NCBI RefSeq assembly: GCF_000828575.1
Contig: NZ_AP011952.1
Span: 775,065 to 839,064 of the forward strand
DNA: 64,000 nucleotides
Reading direction: 5' to 3'
Source: Methanothermobacter sp. CaT2
GTDB taxonomy: Archaea; Methanobacteriota; Methanobacteria; Methanobacteriales; Methanothermobacteraceae
Shown here: positions 51,162-60,670 of the stretch, piece after piece
Position numbering within the stretch: the first letter of the stretch is position 1
Layout: every line of letters begins with the position of its first letter
The notes under the pieces: generated by a model
The model's database searches: none
What the model was told of the DNA's origin: nothing
Seen by the model: only the letters and a program-made list of their open reading frames with translations
Translations under genes and position numbers: made by a program

Positions 51162-54100
51162 TTAATCTGTTCTTCCAGGTCCAAAGAAGTACCCCAGACC
51201 TAGAAGGCCCACTATCGCCACTATACCAACTATGGCATAGACAGGTAGCCCGGTCTCCGGGTTAGCTGAACCTGAGGCGCTGCTGACCTCATAGGCCTTA
51301 CCCTGGTTTTCGCCCGCTGAGGAATGAGTTGCTGCCTCCACTCCAGGTGCTGATGTTGAAACATCTGAACCCTGTGATTCCTCGTGATGTGGCTCCCCCT
51401 TGTCTGCTGATGTACCCGGTGCCTGTGGCTGTCCTGGATTTGATGGTGCTGTCGGTGTGGATCCTCCATCGGGGGATAGTGCGAATGCTGAGCTCTTCGT
51501 GGCAGCGTAAAGCTTCTCCCTGACCCTTGAGAGAAGGTCCGGGTTCAGGTACTGCATGGCCCATTCCATCATGGCGATGTTGCCGCAACTGCAGTCACAG
51601 CATGCCACACCATTCTCTGCTATTGCCTGGGCCCACGTGGTGGCTATGAGACGCTTTGTGGCATCATCGGGGTTCCAGTATCCTCGGTGTATCGCTGTGA
51701 GCATCGTCCCTGTCATGCTTATCATTGCATAGCTGTTCCTACCCTGGGATAACCAGTCCTTAACTCCAAGTCCATATCTATCCCTTATGTATATGTCCAC
51801 TGTCTCCTCCCACATCCAGTCCGAGATTGTCTCGGGGCTCATTACATTCCAGCCCCAGAGGTTGGCCACGAAGTTGTTTGAGATCTCCCTTGCACCTGCG
51901 TATCCACTCTGCATCATTGCCTGTATCCATCTTGGGTTGTAGTAGCGTGACTGGAGCTCCCTGTAGAGGAACTGGTTCAGTGTCTCTATTCTGGCATTTG
52001 AGGGATTCACCTGGTTTATTATGTACATACCAGGGACCCTGCCGCCTGCCGCCTCAACTGCAAGCCTGAAGCCACCCAGGAACTCAAAGTTATGGTCCAC
52101 GTCCACGACCCCGTAGAGGTTGGTTGATCTTGAGTGGTACACACCCTCAACGTCCCTGAGTCTCATAGTGAGGACCTCCTCAAGGCTCACTCCCCAGCCA
52201 TCCTCACTGAGGGCATACTTCATGCTGTCAATGTACAGTCTTCCAAGCTCTGTCCTTTCCTCCCAGGTCCAGTCCTGCTGGACTGCCTCAGGAAGCCTTG
52301 TACCGTAGTTACCCAGTGATGGCCCAAAGAGCCTGGATATGGCTGCAATTCCTGCATCCTCTGGTTTCATGCCGAGTTTAATGAGCTCCTTAACATCATA
52401 TAGCCAGTGCCTTGCAATGGGGTTCCTGTCAAGGGGATCACTTCCCGGTATGAACAAACCTGCCTTCTGTATACTTGAGACCGAGGCGTTGAGTGCTGCG
52501 AGGAGCATGGTCCTGTTCTCTGCTGATTCCTGGTTTATGGCAGCCATCAGGGTATTGAATGATGCTGCCAGCGCCACCCTTGATGCCCTGTCCAGGAGGA
52601 CTCCCAGCAGCGGGAAGGTTTCCCTGAATATCCCTGATGTGGTCATGAGGACATCGACCCTTGACCTGTTGAGGACTGTCAGTGGTGTTGCCCTCACACC
52701 CATGACTGAACCTCCGAAGCCATAGATTGGTTCGAGTCCCATGAGCCTCAGGATGAAGGCAACCGTAGCACCCTTATCGTTCTGTGTCTCAGTCGCCCAT
52801 ATGACAACACCGAGCTGTTCGGGTGTTGCATTGTATGCTCTGAGCGCCTCATCAGCAAGCATGGAGCCCCTTATCCATGCGGCCTGTGTTGGAAGAAGTG
52901 AAGGATCCTCACCGTAGAGGTTTCCTCCCGTTGGAACCGCTGCTGGGTTCCTGATTGGGTCTCCCCCAGCTATGGGTGGTATGTAGCCACCTGCAAGGGC
53001 CTGAAGGAGCATCTGCCTCTCCCTTGCCCCTGAGCCCTTGATGTTCAGGACATCATTGAGGGTCATATTCAGGGCTGTTATCTCTGTTGCTGTGAGGTTT
53101 CTTCCGAGAACTGCCTGGAGCTCCGCCATGAGGGTCTGAAGTGACTTTCCACTGTAAAATTCTAGTATAAGATCTTCCACGGTCCTGTTTATTCCTGAGA
53201 GTGCCTGTGTCACCGAGAGGAAGGTGTTGTTACCGGCGCTTATCCTTGGAACACTGGCCATTGATTTTACCATGATGGTAAGCTGTGTCTGGTTCAGGTC
53301 CCTTCCAAATACGTAGAGACCAAGTGGCATCATTGTGCCCTCAAGTTCCCTTATGTAGTCGTCGATTCTATCAACCAGTTCATCCGGGTCAAGGTTGAGG
53401 TCAATGATGGTATCAAGGTGGAGCTGGACTGCCTTCTCCCTTATGAGCCTTATCTCCTCTGACCTGTTGCCTGGAGCTGCATGGTACTGGTCTATGAGCG
53501 TCTTGAGTGAGGCAATGTCCCCGTAGATTTCTGTTGCCTCGAGTGGTGGTGTCAGGTGGCTTATGCTCACAGCAAGACCCCTTCTCTTGGCGTGTATGAC
53601 CTCCCCGACACCATCCATGATGTAGATGTAGATGCTTGGAATGCCTCCAAGGCATATGTCAGGGTAATCTGCACCGGATAGTGCTGATTCCTTCCTTGGG
53701 AGCCACTCATAGGTGCCATGCCGTCCGAGGTGTATCATTGCATCTGCGCCGAACTCTGTCTGAAGGTATGCATAGAAGGCAAGGTACTGGTGGTGGGGTG
53801 GCACTATCTGGCTGTGGTAGAGTTTATCCACGTCGCCTTCCCATCCTCGCTGTGGCTGAGGACCCACAAAGACGTTTCCATAGAACATGCCAGGTATAAC
53901 AAGGTACCTCTTACCGTTCCTCTCAACCGTCATTATGTTTCCTGGTGGTGCTCCCCATCCACAGAGTCCCGGGACCCTGAGGGCCAGGAATGCTGATTTT
54001 GCACTGTAGAAAACATCCCACTGATTCAGTCCACTGTAAATATTCTTGAGGGCATTGTAGGCCCTGTTAACCTGGTTCTTTGCCTCTGATCCGTTGCTGA

Positions 54101-56162
54101 TCTGCATGTCATCTATCGTTGTTATCAGTGAACTCTGCCACCTGTCCAGTGTTTCGAGGAGTTTCGGGTTTTCAGTGGAGTACCTGAAGAGTGCTTCGAT
54201 GTAGCCGAAGGGTCCCTCCTCGATTTCTCTCCTTGCAAGCTCAGGTAGTCTGCTGTACCATTCCATGTACCTCTCTACGTCCCATAGTATGGTTGAATTT
54301 GCAAGCCTCTCAAGTTCACCGGGAGCCCAGTTTGCAATGTTGAGTCCCCTCGCCATCATCTCTGTGAGGAGATCATCAACACATGAAGGTGCTCCTCTGA
54401 CGGTGTAGTTGTTTTCCTGCAGAAGGCCCAGTATCTCAAGTATTGATGAGGGACCATCCAGGTAACTTGCACCTGCAAGGTTCTGCTTCCCTGGTGGATA
54501 GTTGTAGTAGATTAGGGCAACCTTCTTATCTGCATTTGAGAGGAACCTTAACCTCAGCCAGGAGTATACCCTGTCTGCAAAGGTTTCTACGCGCTCATCA
54601 ATGGGCTGATAGCATTCAACCTCCAGACCGGTTACGGTATCTATGGTCTTACGGGTCGATGCTGTTACCATTGTGAGTATCTGGCCCTGGAACTCCGGGA
54701 GCACGATCTGGCTTGTTATGCTTGTAAAGTCCATCCCTGAATCTGAGATGTACCATGTTTCCTCACTGTCGGAGACCACAAGTGATCTGAAGACCAGTAT
54801 ATTGTTGTCCATAATCATCCTTTCAGCGATTGCAGCGGTGGCGCCTCCAATCTTAAATGACTGGAGCGTTATGAGCCCCTGAATCCTTGTCCTGTTTTGA
54901 GAGTCAAAGAAGTAGCTCCTCATTGCATTTATGACCGGTGTTCCGTCAACAGGGTTACCCTGAGCTATAGTTGCTATGACATTTATGCCCCTTGACTCCA
55001 TTTCACTGATGAGTCTGTCGAGCATGAGGAGGTCACCGCGCTCCCATGTGAGTGCCATCCATGAGGTTATACCCACCGTGGGTCTTCCAGGCGTTAAGAA
55101 CTGCTCATAGTCTGTGAAGTTGTAGTAAAGTCTGCCGTTGCGGTAGAGGGCATACTTCGGAACTATTACCGGTTCTGTGAAGTTGTAGCCTCTTCCAGGG
55201 AATGCCAGTGCCAGGAGGTACATGAGACCCTGCTCCCTGTTCTCAGGTGATGCTGTGTCTGATGTCTTGTATTCCTGGAATTTAAGGTAGGATGCCATTG
55301 CAGGGTACTGCTGCTGCAGCTCCCTCAGCACCATTAGCGGTGTCTTTGGTGGCACTGCCCTTGAAACTGAATCAAAGATTGCCTGGAGCTGACTGTCTGT
55401 TAGTTCCGTGCCATTGGCATCAACGAACCTCGTATTGTTTATGTTTGTGAGCCTTGTAACCGGAAAACAGTGATATGGATTGGGGTAGGCCGCTATCACC
55501 TTACCATTAAGTTTTCCCTGACTCTTCATTGACATCAGCAGGTCAGGTACAGGACCGCTTGGACCGTTTGTTGTCTGTACGTTGCTTATGTAGACTATAT
55601 CAGCCCATTCTATGAGCTGTTCTGTCTCTGTGAGGTTCATCCTCGCCTGGTCAGTGTTTCTCACCTTTATGGTTATCTCAGGGTGCTTCTGCATTATGTT
55701 TTTCACTGGCTGGATGAGCTGCCCTGCCTCTGTTGGCCAGGATATTATTAAAAACCGTATCTCCGGCGGATCAAAGATACTGACACCGGCCAGTGGCTCG
55801 TCTCCATCATCAAAGATGGTGTTGTCGTTTAAATCTGCATAGAGCCTCCCTGTTATCTTCGAATCACTGAGGGATGCTTCAAGAATCATTTTTCCGCTTC
55901 TTGCAGATGCATTTGATGATGCTGACACTGTTACCCTGAGCATGTCATCGAATCTGTGCCTTTCAGGTAGTGTCCGGCCATCAACCCAGACAACATGACT
56001 GTCGCCAGTCACATTTTCAAATGCGAATCTCCCCTCGCTGTCTGTGATGTTGAATGGGGTTCCTCCTTCACCTCCATCAATCTCTGCAGCCATGCTTGAT
56101 CCCTGTAGCATGAAAACGAAAACCACTGTTATCAGTAGAGTAACACTTCGTTTTCTAATCAT
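51162..56162 (-). CDS. secreted, membrane-anchored CobN/BchH-like chelatase-family protein
   Basis: About 1666 residues. A signal peptide (SVTLLITVVFVFMLQGSSMA) and an SdrD-like beta domain (NITDSEGRFAFENV; LNDNTIFDDGDEPLAGVSI) come before a full-length CobN/magnesium-chelatase H region (about residues 140-1550: MIHLGRHGTYEWLPRKESAL, GGNLYGEDPSLLPTQAAW, ATETQNDKGATVAFILRLMG, VDVDHNFEFLGGF). Then a Ser/Pro/Gly-rich stalk and one helix (GLPVYAIVGIVAIVGLLGLGYFF) at the end. So the large chelatase subunit is outside the cell, where the ATPase partners (CobS/T or ChlI/D) cannot act. Capture of a tetrapyrrole or metal is more likely than ATP-driven insertion. ATG 56162 follows GGAGGT by 4 nt. Confidence 0.85.
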   Translation of the reverse strand: MIRKRSVTLLITVVFVFMLQGSSMAAEIDGGEGGTPFNITDSEGRFAFENVTGDSHVVWVDGRTLPERHRFDDMLRVTVSASSNASARSGKMILEASLSDSKITGRLYADLNDNTIFDDGDEPLAGVSIFDPPEIRFLIISWPTEAGQLIQPVKNIMQKHPEITIKVRNTDQARMNLTETEQLIEWADIVYISNVQTTNGPSGPVPDLLMSMKSQGKLNGKVIAAYPNPYHCFPVTRLTNINNTRFVDANGTELTDSQLQAIFDSVSRAVPPKTPLMVLRELQQQYPAMASYLKFQEYKTSDTASPENREQGLMYLLALAFPGRGYNFTEPVIVPKYALYRNGRLYYNFTDYEQFLTPGRPTVGITSWMALTWERGDLLMLDRLISEMESRGINVIATIAQGNPVDGTPVINAMRSYFFDSQNRTRIQGLITLQSFKIGGATAAIAERMIMDNNILVFRSLVVSDSEETWYISDSGMDFTSITSQIVLPEFQGQILTMVTASTRKTIDTVTGLEVECYQPIDERVETFADRVYSWLRLRFLSNADKKVALIYYNYPPGKQNLAGASYLDGPSSILEILGLLQENNYTVRGAPSCVDDLLTEMMARGLNIANWAPGELERLANSTILWDVERYMEWYSRLPELARREIEEGPFGYIEALFRYSTENPKLLETLDRWQSSLITTIDDMQISNGSEAKNQVNRAYNALKNIYSGLNQWDVFYSAKSAFLALRVPGLCGWGAPPGNIMTVERNGKRYLVIPGMFYGNVFVGPQPQRGWEGDVDKLYHSQIVPPHHQYLAFYAYLQTEFGADAMIHLGRHGTYEWLPRKESALSGADYPDICLGGIPSIYIYIMDGVGEVIHAKRRGLAVSISHLTPPLEATEIYGDIASLKTLIDQYHAAPGNRSEEIRLIREKAVQLHLDTIIDLNLDPDELVDRIDDYIRELEGTMMPLGLYVFGRDLNQTQLTIMVKSMASVPRISAGNNTFLSVTQALSGINRTVEDLILEFYSGKSLQTLMAELQAVLGRNLTATEITALNMTLNDVLNIKGSGARERQMLLQALAGGYIPPIAGGDPIRNPAAVPTGGNLYGEDPSLLPTQAAWIRGSMLADEALRAYNATPEQLGVVIWATETQNDKGATVAFILRLMGLEPIYGFGGSVMGVRATPLTVLNRSRVDVLMTTSGIFRETFPLLGVLLDRASRVALAASFNTLMAAINQESAENRTMLLAALNASVSSIQKAGLFIPGSDPLDRNPIARHWLYDVKELIKLGMKPEDAGIAAISRLFGPSLGNYGTRLPEAVQQDWTWEERTELGRLYIDSMKYALSEDGWGVSLEEVLTMRLRDVEGVYHSRSTNLYGVVDVDHNFEFLGGFRLAVEAAGGRVPGMYIINQVNPSNARIETLNQFLYRELQSRYYNPRWIQAMMQSGYAGAREISNNFVANLWGWNVMSPETISDWMWEETVDIYIRDRYGLGVKDWLSQGRNSYAMISMTGTMLTAIHRGYWNPDDATKRLIATTWAQAIAENGVACCDCSCGNIAMMEWAMQYLNPDLLSRVREKLYAATKSSAFALSPDGGSTPTAPSNPGQPQAPGTSADKGEPHHEESQGSDVSTSAPGVEAATHSSAGENQGKAYEVSSASGSANPETGLPVYAIVGIVAIVGLLGLGYFFGPGRTD

Positions 56163-56518
56163 TTTCACCTCCTTTATAGTTTTTACAATTGTGGATATGG
56201 TATGAAGATTATTTAAGACTTTTTATTAATTTTTTTATTACATATTCTTGCTCTAATAAAAATTAAGTAATAATTATATGAAAATTTAATACATTCATCA
56301 CGCGTTATTGCATAATTAATGAATATTTTATCTGCATTTATGTATTACCGATGTATGTAACTCAAGAAATTAAAAATTTTTATAAATATAACGGCAAGGT
56401 TAAAGCCCTTTAAACGTTTCAGAAAAATTCTGAATCGATCAATCAACTGAAGAGGCCATTTAGTGCCATTCAACGCACCTGTATGTAATAATTATAGTTA
56501 ATAAATTAATCACAGGGG
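56163..56518. other. AT-rich spacer upstream of the CobN-like gene
   Basis: About 350 bp, very AT-rich, no gene. It must carry the promoter of the CobN-like gene on the minus strand (several TATA-like stretches at 56220-56290 and 56375-56395). TTCAGAA and TTCTGAA form 7-bp arms around AAA at 56418-56434. The stretch GTATTACCG near 56343 is part of a weaker inverted repeat. Confidence 0.4.
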
Positions 56519-57214
56519 CTAGATCTCCAGCGTTACCATGAGGGGTATATGATCAGATAACCTTGGCCTGGTCTCTATGATTTCACCTGCCGGGGGGTGC
56601 CAGACGTCAAGGATCTTCACTCCTTCCGGGACAAAGAGGTAATCAATCTGGTATTTCCCCCCGTTAGGTGTCATGAATGTGAATGGATCTTCCTCCTCCC
56701 TGAGAACATCCCTGAATCCAAGTTCAGAGAGTCTTCCGGTCATCTCCTCAGCAAGGAGTGCTAACCTCCTCAGGGATGGGCTGAAGTTTTTATTGATGTT
56801 GAAATCACCGCCAATTATGATCAGGTCCTCTCCCTCCTCAATGTAGTTATAGAGGAGGTCAAGGAACTCAGAAAAGTCACTATCTGCTGGCCCAATGTAA
56901 TTGTATATGCTAAAGAGGGAAAGACTATTTCCTCCGATTTCTATTCTGCAGGAAACATAAAAATCTTCTATACAGTGGTTGTCTGAGATTTCAAGGTAGT
57001 TCCTTTTCATGGAATCCAGCATGAGATCCTTATGAAGAAGTAATGTGTTCATCTCCCCGCGGAAGGTATGGTAATTCCACCTTACCTCATTGGGTATCAT
57101 GTAGACCTCCTGGAAAAATCCTGCATCAAATTCCAGTTCCCCCATATAACTCCAGAGTTTCCTCCGCCTGTAGGATGCCCGGTTCAGGTTCCATGTCAGA
57201 ACCTTAAGTTCCAT
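56519..57214 (-). CDS. endonuclease/exonuclease/phosphatase (EEP) family protein
   Basis: 231 residues. The DNase I-like fold is shown by VLTWNLNRA (start, Asn metal ligand), FFQEVYM (catalytic Glu), IIIGGDFNINK (D-x-N) and YQIDYLFVPE with the last LSDHIPLMV (D-H). All catalytic positions are present. Substrate, nucleic acid or phosphoester, cannot be told. GGGGGTGAT precedes the ATG. The first 30 bp of the coding region are repeated 47 bp upstream. Confidence 0.87.
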   Translation of the reverse strand: MELKVLTWNLNRASYRRRKLWSYMGELEFDAGFFQEVYMIPNEVRWNYHTFRGEMNTLLLHKDLMLDSMKRNYLEISDNHCIEDFYVSCRIEIGGNSLSLFSIYNYIGPADSDFSEFLDLLYNYIEEGEDLIIIGGDFNINKNFSPSLRRLALLAEEMTGRLSELGFRDVLREEEDPFTFMTPNGGKYQIDYLFVPEGVKILDVWHPPAGEIIETRPRLSDHIPLMVTLEI

Positions 57215-57257
57215 TCAATCACCCCCAGGTTCAGGTTCCATGTCAGAACCTTAAGTT
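57181..57257. repeat. 30-bp direct repeat covering the EEP gene start
   Basis: A 30-bp sequence opening GGTTCAGGTTCCATGTCAG occurs at 57181-57210 and again at 57228-57257. The first copy encodes codons 2-11 of the EEP protein (minus strand); the second lies upstream of the Shine-Dalgarno site and is not translated. Confidence 0.9.
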
Positions 57258-57299
57258 ATCCTATAGAAAATTGTGATGCCCATTAACTTAAACACAACC

Positions 57300-57373
<74 letters not shown>

Positions 57374-58201
57374 ATGAAAATAAATAAGATCCATACACTA
57401 ACAGCCCTCATAACACTTATGGGGCTCTTTGCAACACTATCTGGCCTCCTGGACCAGAACACATACATCAACGACTCATTATCAGCAACTGCACAGATGA
57501 TGGGCCAGGACCTCGTGACACTCACCACAGGGATCCCCCTCATAATCATTTCAGCATACCTTAGCCGTTCCTCGGCCAAAGCCAGGCTGCTGTGGATGGG
57601 TGGAATGTTCTACTTCACCTACACCTATGCCTCCATGGCCTTCCTCGCATCCTACAACAGTCTCTTCCTCCTGTATGTGGGCATACTTGCCTTATCACTC
57701 TACGGCCTCATGGGAGAGCTGTTCACAACCACCTACAGGGTTAATGTTGATGATAAAAAATCAGGCTTCACAGCCATCTACCTCACCCTCACCGGATTAA
57801 TGCTGGCAGCCATGTGGATCAAGATGATCACAGATTCCCTGATAACCGGCATGGCCCCGGGGGCCCTTGAGGGCTACACAACCCTCGTCATACAGGCACT
57901 CGACCTCGGCGTCGTGGTTCCAGCGGCCCTCCTCACATCATACTTCCTCCTGAAGAGAGAAGTGTGGGGCTACGTCCTTGCACCGGTATTTCTTGTCAAG
58001 GTATCATTACTGGGAACAGCCATACTCTCAATGGTGGCCTTCATGGCCATGGAGGGGGTCCCATTCAGCTGGGGGCAGGCTGGCTTCTTTATGGTCCTCA
58101 CCTTCACAGGCCTGGCCGTCACCGGGATTTTCTACCGGGGAATGGCAATCACATCAGGGAGGTTGACACTGGATGAAGGATATGCAGGCAATACGGGATG
58201 A
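57374..58201 (+). CDS. polytopic membrane protein, uncharacterised, under MarR control
   Basis: 275 residues with eight hydrophobic helices (HTLTALITLMGLFATLSGLL; LLWMGGMFYFTYTYASMAFL; VWGYVLAPVFLVKVSLLGTA and others) and small loops. I do not recognise the family. It is not obviously an efflux pump of a known class, but the MarR-type gene overlapping its 3' end by 29 bp and the operators upstream suggest control by a toxic or signalling small molecule. Confidence 0.72.
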   Translation: MKINKIHTLTALITLMGLFATLSGLLDQNTYINDSLSATAQMMGQDLVTLTTGIPLIIISAYLSRSSAKARLLWMGGMFYFTYTYASMAFLASYNSLFLLYVGILALSLYGLMGELFTTTYRVNVDDKKSGFTAIYLTLTGLMLAAMWIKMITDSLITGMAPGALEGYTTLVIQALDLGVVVPAALLTSYFLLKREVWGYVLAPVFLVKVSLLGTAILSMVAFMAMEGVPFSWGQAGFFMVLTFTGLAVTGIFYRGMAITSGRLTLDEGYAGNTG

Positions 58202-58670
58202 ACACCGGGAGACAAGGGAGTCCATGGAGAGGTACATACTGGTAGCCCTCTTCCTCATCGAGCAGCGCTGGAGCTACATAGTGAGCCGCGAGTTCCGCGA
58301 AGATGGCATAACAGCAAAGCAGTGGCTCTTCATGGTGATCCTTGGAAACGTCTTTGAAAGGCCCCCCTCAATGCAGGAGATGGCTGATGCCATGAGCAGC
58401 ACCCACCAGAACGTCAAGCAACTTGCAGTTCGCCTTGAGGATAAGGGACTCCTGAGAATAAAACAGGACCCTGAAAACAGGAGGATGCTGCGCCTCGAGC
58501 CAACAGGGAGGTTCCATGAGTTCTGGGCTGGCAGAGATGAGAGAGACGCCGCCACCCTGAAATCCCTCTTCGATTCACTTGACGATGAAGAGGTCAAAAT
58601 CCTGTTTAACGTATTTTCAAAGCTTGAGGAAGCCTCAAAGCAGCGCTATATGGAATACCGTGCGAGATGA
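58173..58670 (+). CDS. MarR-family transcriptional regulator
   Basis: 165 residues. Winged-helix core: GITAKQWLFMVILGNVFERPPSMQEMADAMSSTHQNVKQLA (helix-turn-helix about residues 50-90) and the wing IKQDPENRRMLRLEPTG. N- and C-terminal helices form the dimer interface. GGAGGT stands 9 nt before ATG 58173; ATG 58182 is the alternative. It most likely binds the two GTAATATATTAC palindromes at the operon promoter. Confidence 0.9.
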   Translation: MKDMQAIRDEHRETRESMERYILVALFLIEQRWSYIVSREFREDGITAKQWLFMVILGNVFERPPSMQEMADAMSSTHQNVKQLAVRLEDKGLLRIKQDPENRRMLRLEPTGRFHEFWAGRDERDAATLKSLFDSLDDEEVKILFNVFSKLEEASKQRYMEYRAR

Positions 58671-58674
58671 TCAG

Positions 58675-59406
58675 ATGCTAAGAAAAAGATTTGAAATGGA
58701 AGTTAGAGAAGAACTCAGAAAGGTTCATAATCTGAATGAGAGGGAACTGCCAGGGTTACTTGCAGGATACCTTGAATCCTCCGGTCTCCCCCATGACCCT
58801 CAAAACCTCCTGATCAGGTGGGCTGACTCAAAAATAAGGAGAGGACCCCGCTGGATGAATGTGGACATGACCCAGATCAACACTCCAGCACCCTTCAGGA
58901 GCGTTTACATAAAGGGCCGTTTTTTAGGAATACCCCTTGAGGGCCTTGACACGTATTCCGGAGGCCATGGAGAAATGACCATCAGGGCCCTGAAATTTCT
59001 GAAGGTCGCAGAGGAGCGTGGAGATCCTATGGACGTGTCGGCCCTTGTAACTCTACTCTCAGAGGCCCCATTTCTACCGTCCCTCTTCCTTGCAGAGTGT
59101 ACGGAATGGTCACAGCTGGATGATGAAAGGGTTGAGGGTAGAATCAGGGACCATGGCATCACTGCCAGTGGTCTGTTCACCTTCGATGAGCATGGAAGGT
59201 TCCTGAAATTCTATACAGAGGACAGGTACTGTGCAGAGTTCAACATGGAGCAGCACCCCTGGAGTGTTGAGGTGCTATCATACAGGGATACCGGGGGTTT
59301 TATCTATCCCGCGGAGTGCACCGCAACATGGCACCTCCCGGAGGGTGACCTGAAGTACTTCCATGGAAGGATCGGAGACGCAAGGTTCAACATAAGGACG
59401 CTTTAA
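58675..59406 (+). CDS. DUF6544-like protein of unknown function
   Basis: 243 residues, soluble. Blocks such as PAPFRSVYIKGRFLGIPL, DTYSGGHGEM, SALVTLLSEAPFLPSLFL and ASGLFTFDEHGRF look like the DUF6544 family; function is not known. ATG 58675 follows GAGATGAT and stands 4 bp after the MarR stop, so it is the third gene of that operon. Confidence 0.6.
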   Translation: MLRKRFEMEVREELRKVHNLNERELPGLLAGYLESSGLPHDPQNLLIRWADSKIRRGPRWMNVDMTQINTPAPFRSVYIKGRFLGIPLEGLDTYSGGHGEMTIRALKFLKVAEERGDPMDVSALVTLLSEAPFLPSLFLAECTEWSQLDDERVEGRIRDHGITASGLFTFDEHGRFLKFYTEDRYCAEFNMEQHPWSVEVLSYRDTGGFIYPAECTATWHLPEGDLKYFHGRIGDARFNIRTL

Positions 59407-59482
59407 TTTGTCCGGATCACTCCATGGATTGAAGAAAATTCAGGGCACTTTAAATATATTATGAAACATAGGATATACTGTT

Positions 59483-60214
59483 ATGAAAGAACTCTATCCA
59501 TTCATTTTCAGAAGAAAGTCCACTAGAAAGTACAGGGGCCCCGCATCAGAGGATGAACTCAGGGAAATTGAGGACCGCCTTGAGAAAATTGAACCCCTCC
59601 TGGAGGATTTTGATACCGAATTCATGCTCCTGGAGAGGGATGATGTGAGGACCCGGATGCAGCGGCCGGCCCCCCACTATATAGCAGCCTTCTCAGATGG
59701 CTATGTGGGGAAGGTGAATGTGGGATTCATGCTCCAGCAGATGGACCTCAGAATCTCAGGCATGGGCCTCGGGAGCTGCTGGCAGGGGATCCCGAAGCCA
59801 AGGGGTCATGTGAAGTCTGAACTTGATTTTGTCATACTCCTGGCCTTTGGTGCTGCAGCTGAACCCGTCCACAGGGAGCACTCCGAGTTCAGGAGGAAGC
59901 CCCTCAGTAAGATAACGGACATAGAGGGGCTGGATGATGTCCTCGAGGCTGTGAGACTTGCACCCTCAGCTGTTAACAACCAGCCATGGTACTTCACCGG
60001 TGGAAATGGAAAGATCCATGCCTACTGCCAGGTGCAGAGCCCCCTCAAGAGGCGCCTTGTGGGGAGGTGGAACCCCATAGATATGGGGATAGCCCTTGCA
60101 CACCTCAGGATCTCACTTGAATACCACGGGTACCGGTCTGAATTCAGAATCCTTGACGGGGTGGATGAGCTTAAAAACTACACCTACACCGGTACATTCA
60201 TCTATGGGGAGTGA
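59483..60214 (+). CDS. nitroreductase-like protein (TM1586 type)
   Basis: 243 residues. RRKSTRKYRGPA at the start (flavin-phosphate Arg/Ser), MDLRISGMGLGSCWQGIPKPRG, and RLAPSAVNNQPWYFTGG near residue 160 (the N-Q-P-W element) indicate an FMN nitroreductase fold, duplicated in tandem as in TM1586. Acts on an unknown flavin-accessible substrate. No strong Shine-Dalgarno site. The stop overlaps the next gene by four bases. Confidence 0.8.
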   Translation: MKELYPFIFRRKSTRKYRGPASEDELREIEDRLEKIEPLLEDFDTEFMLLERDDVRTRMQRPAPHYIAAFSDGYVGKVNVGFMLQQMDLRISGMGLGSCWQGIPKPRGHVKSELDFVILLAFGAAAEPVHREHSEFRRKPLSKITDIEGLDDVLEAVRLAPSAVNNQPWYFTGGNGKIHAYCQVQSPLKRRLVGRWNPIDMGIALAHLRISLEYHGYRSEFRILDGVDELKNYTYTGTFIYGE

Positions 60215-60216
60215 AA

Positions 60217-60660
60217 ATGAAGAATAAAGCTCTGGTGGAATTCCTGGGGGATAAGGAATTTAGAAACTCTGAGTTCGTGGCTGGCATTGTAGCCAACCTC
60301 GTCCTCATCTACATCATAAACAGTGTGATGAACTGGGATATCTCCTTCATTGCAGATTCCTTCAGGGACCTTATACCATTATTAAATGCTGTGATAGGAG
60401 CCAATCTGGCTGCGAATGCCTGTTTCCTCATCTACAGGAGGCAGTGGTTCTGGACGTTCATGCAGATCATCCTGAGTGCACTGGGGTACCTTATGGTCTC
60501 ATCCCTTTACAGTGTATTCCCCTTCACCTTCAGGAACCTCTATGTGTTCTACTCTGTCAGGTTCGCCCTCCTTGTTGCAATGGTCGTCCTTGCGGTTGCC
60601 GTATTCCTTCATGGCCTCAAATTTGTGCTGAAGTTCGTCCTGAAGATTGACCTGGAATAG
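60217..60660 (+). CDS. small membrane protein with three to four helices
   Basis: 147 residues. Helices at EFVAGIVANLVLIYIINSVM, LLNAVIGANLAANACFLIY, FMQIILSALGYLMVSSLYSV and ALLVAMVVLAVAVFLHGLKF. No family recognised. ATG 60217 with GGGAGTGA upstream; GTG 60211 overlaps the nitroreductase stop and is possible. Coupled to the nitroreductase-like gene. Confidence 0.68.
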   Translation: MKNKALVEFLGDKEFRNSEFVAGIVANLVLIYIINSVMNWDISFIADSFRDLIPLLNAVIGANLAANACFLIYRRQWFWTFMQIILSALGYLMVSSLYSVFPFTFRNLYVFYSVRFALLVAMVVLAVAVFLHGLKFVLKFVLKIDLE

Positions 60661-60670
60661 AATTCGGGAA

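Noticed and set aside
53413-54676. Several plus- and minus-strand frames inside the CobN-like gene
   Set aside because: Out-of-frame shadows of the 1.67-kilo-residue protein.
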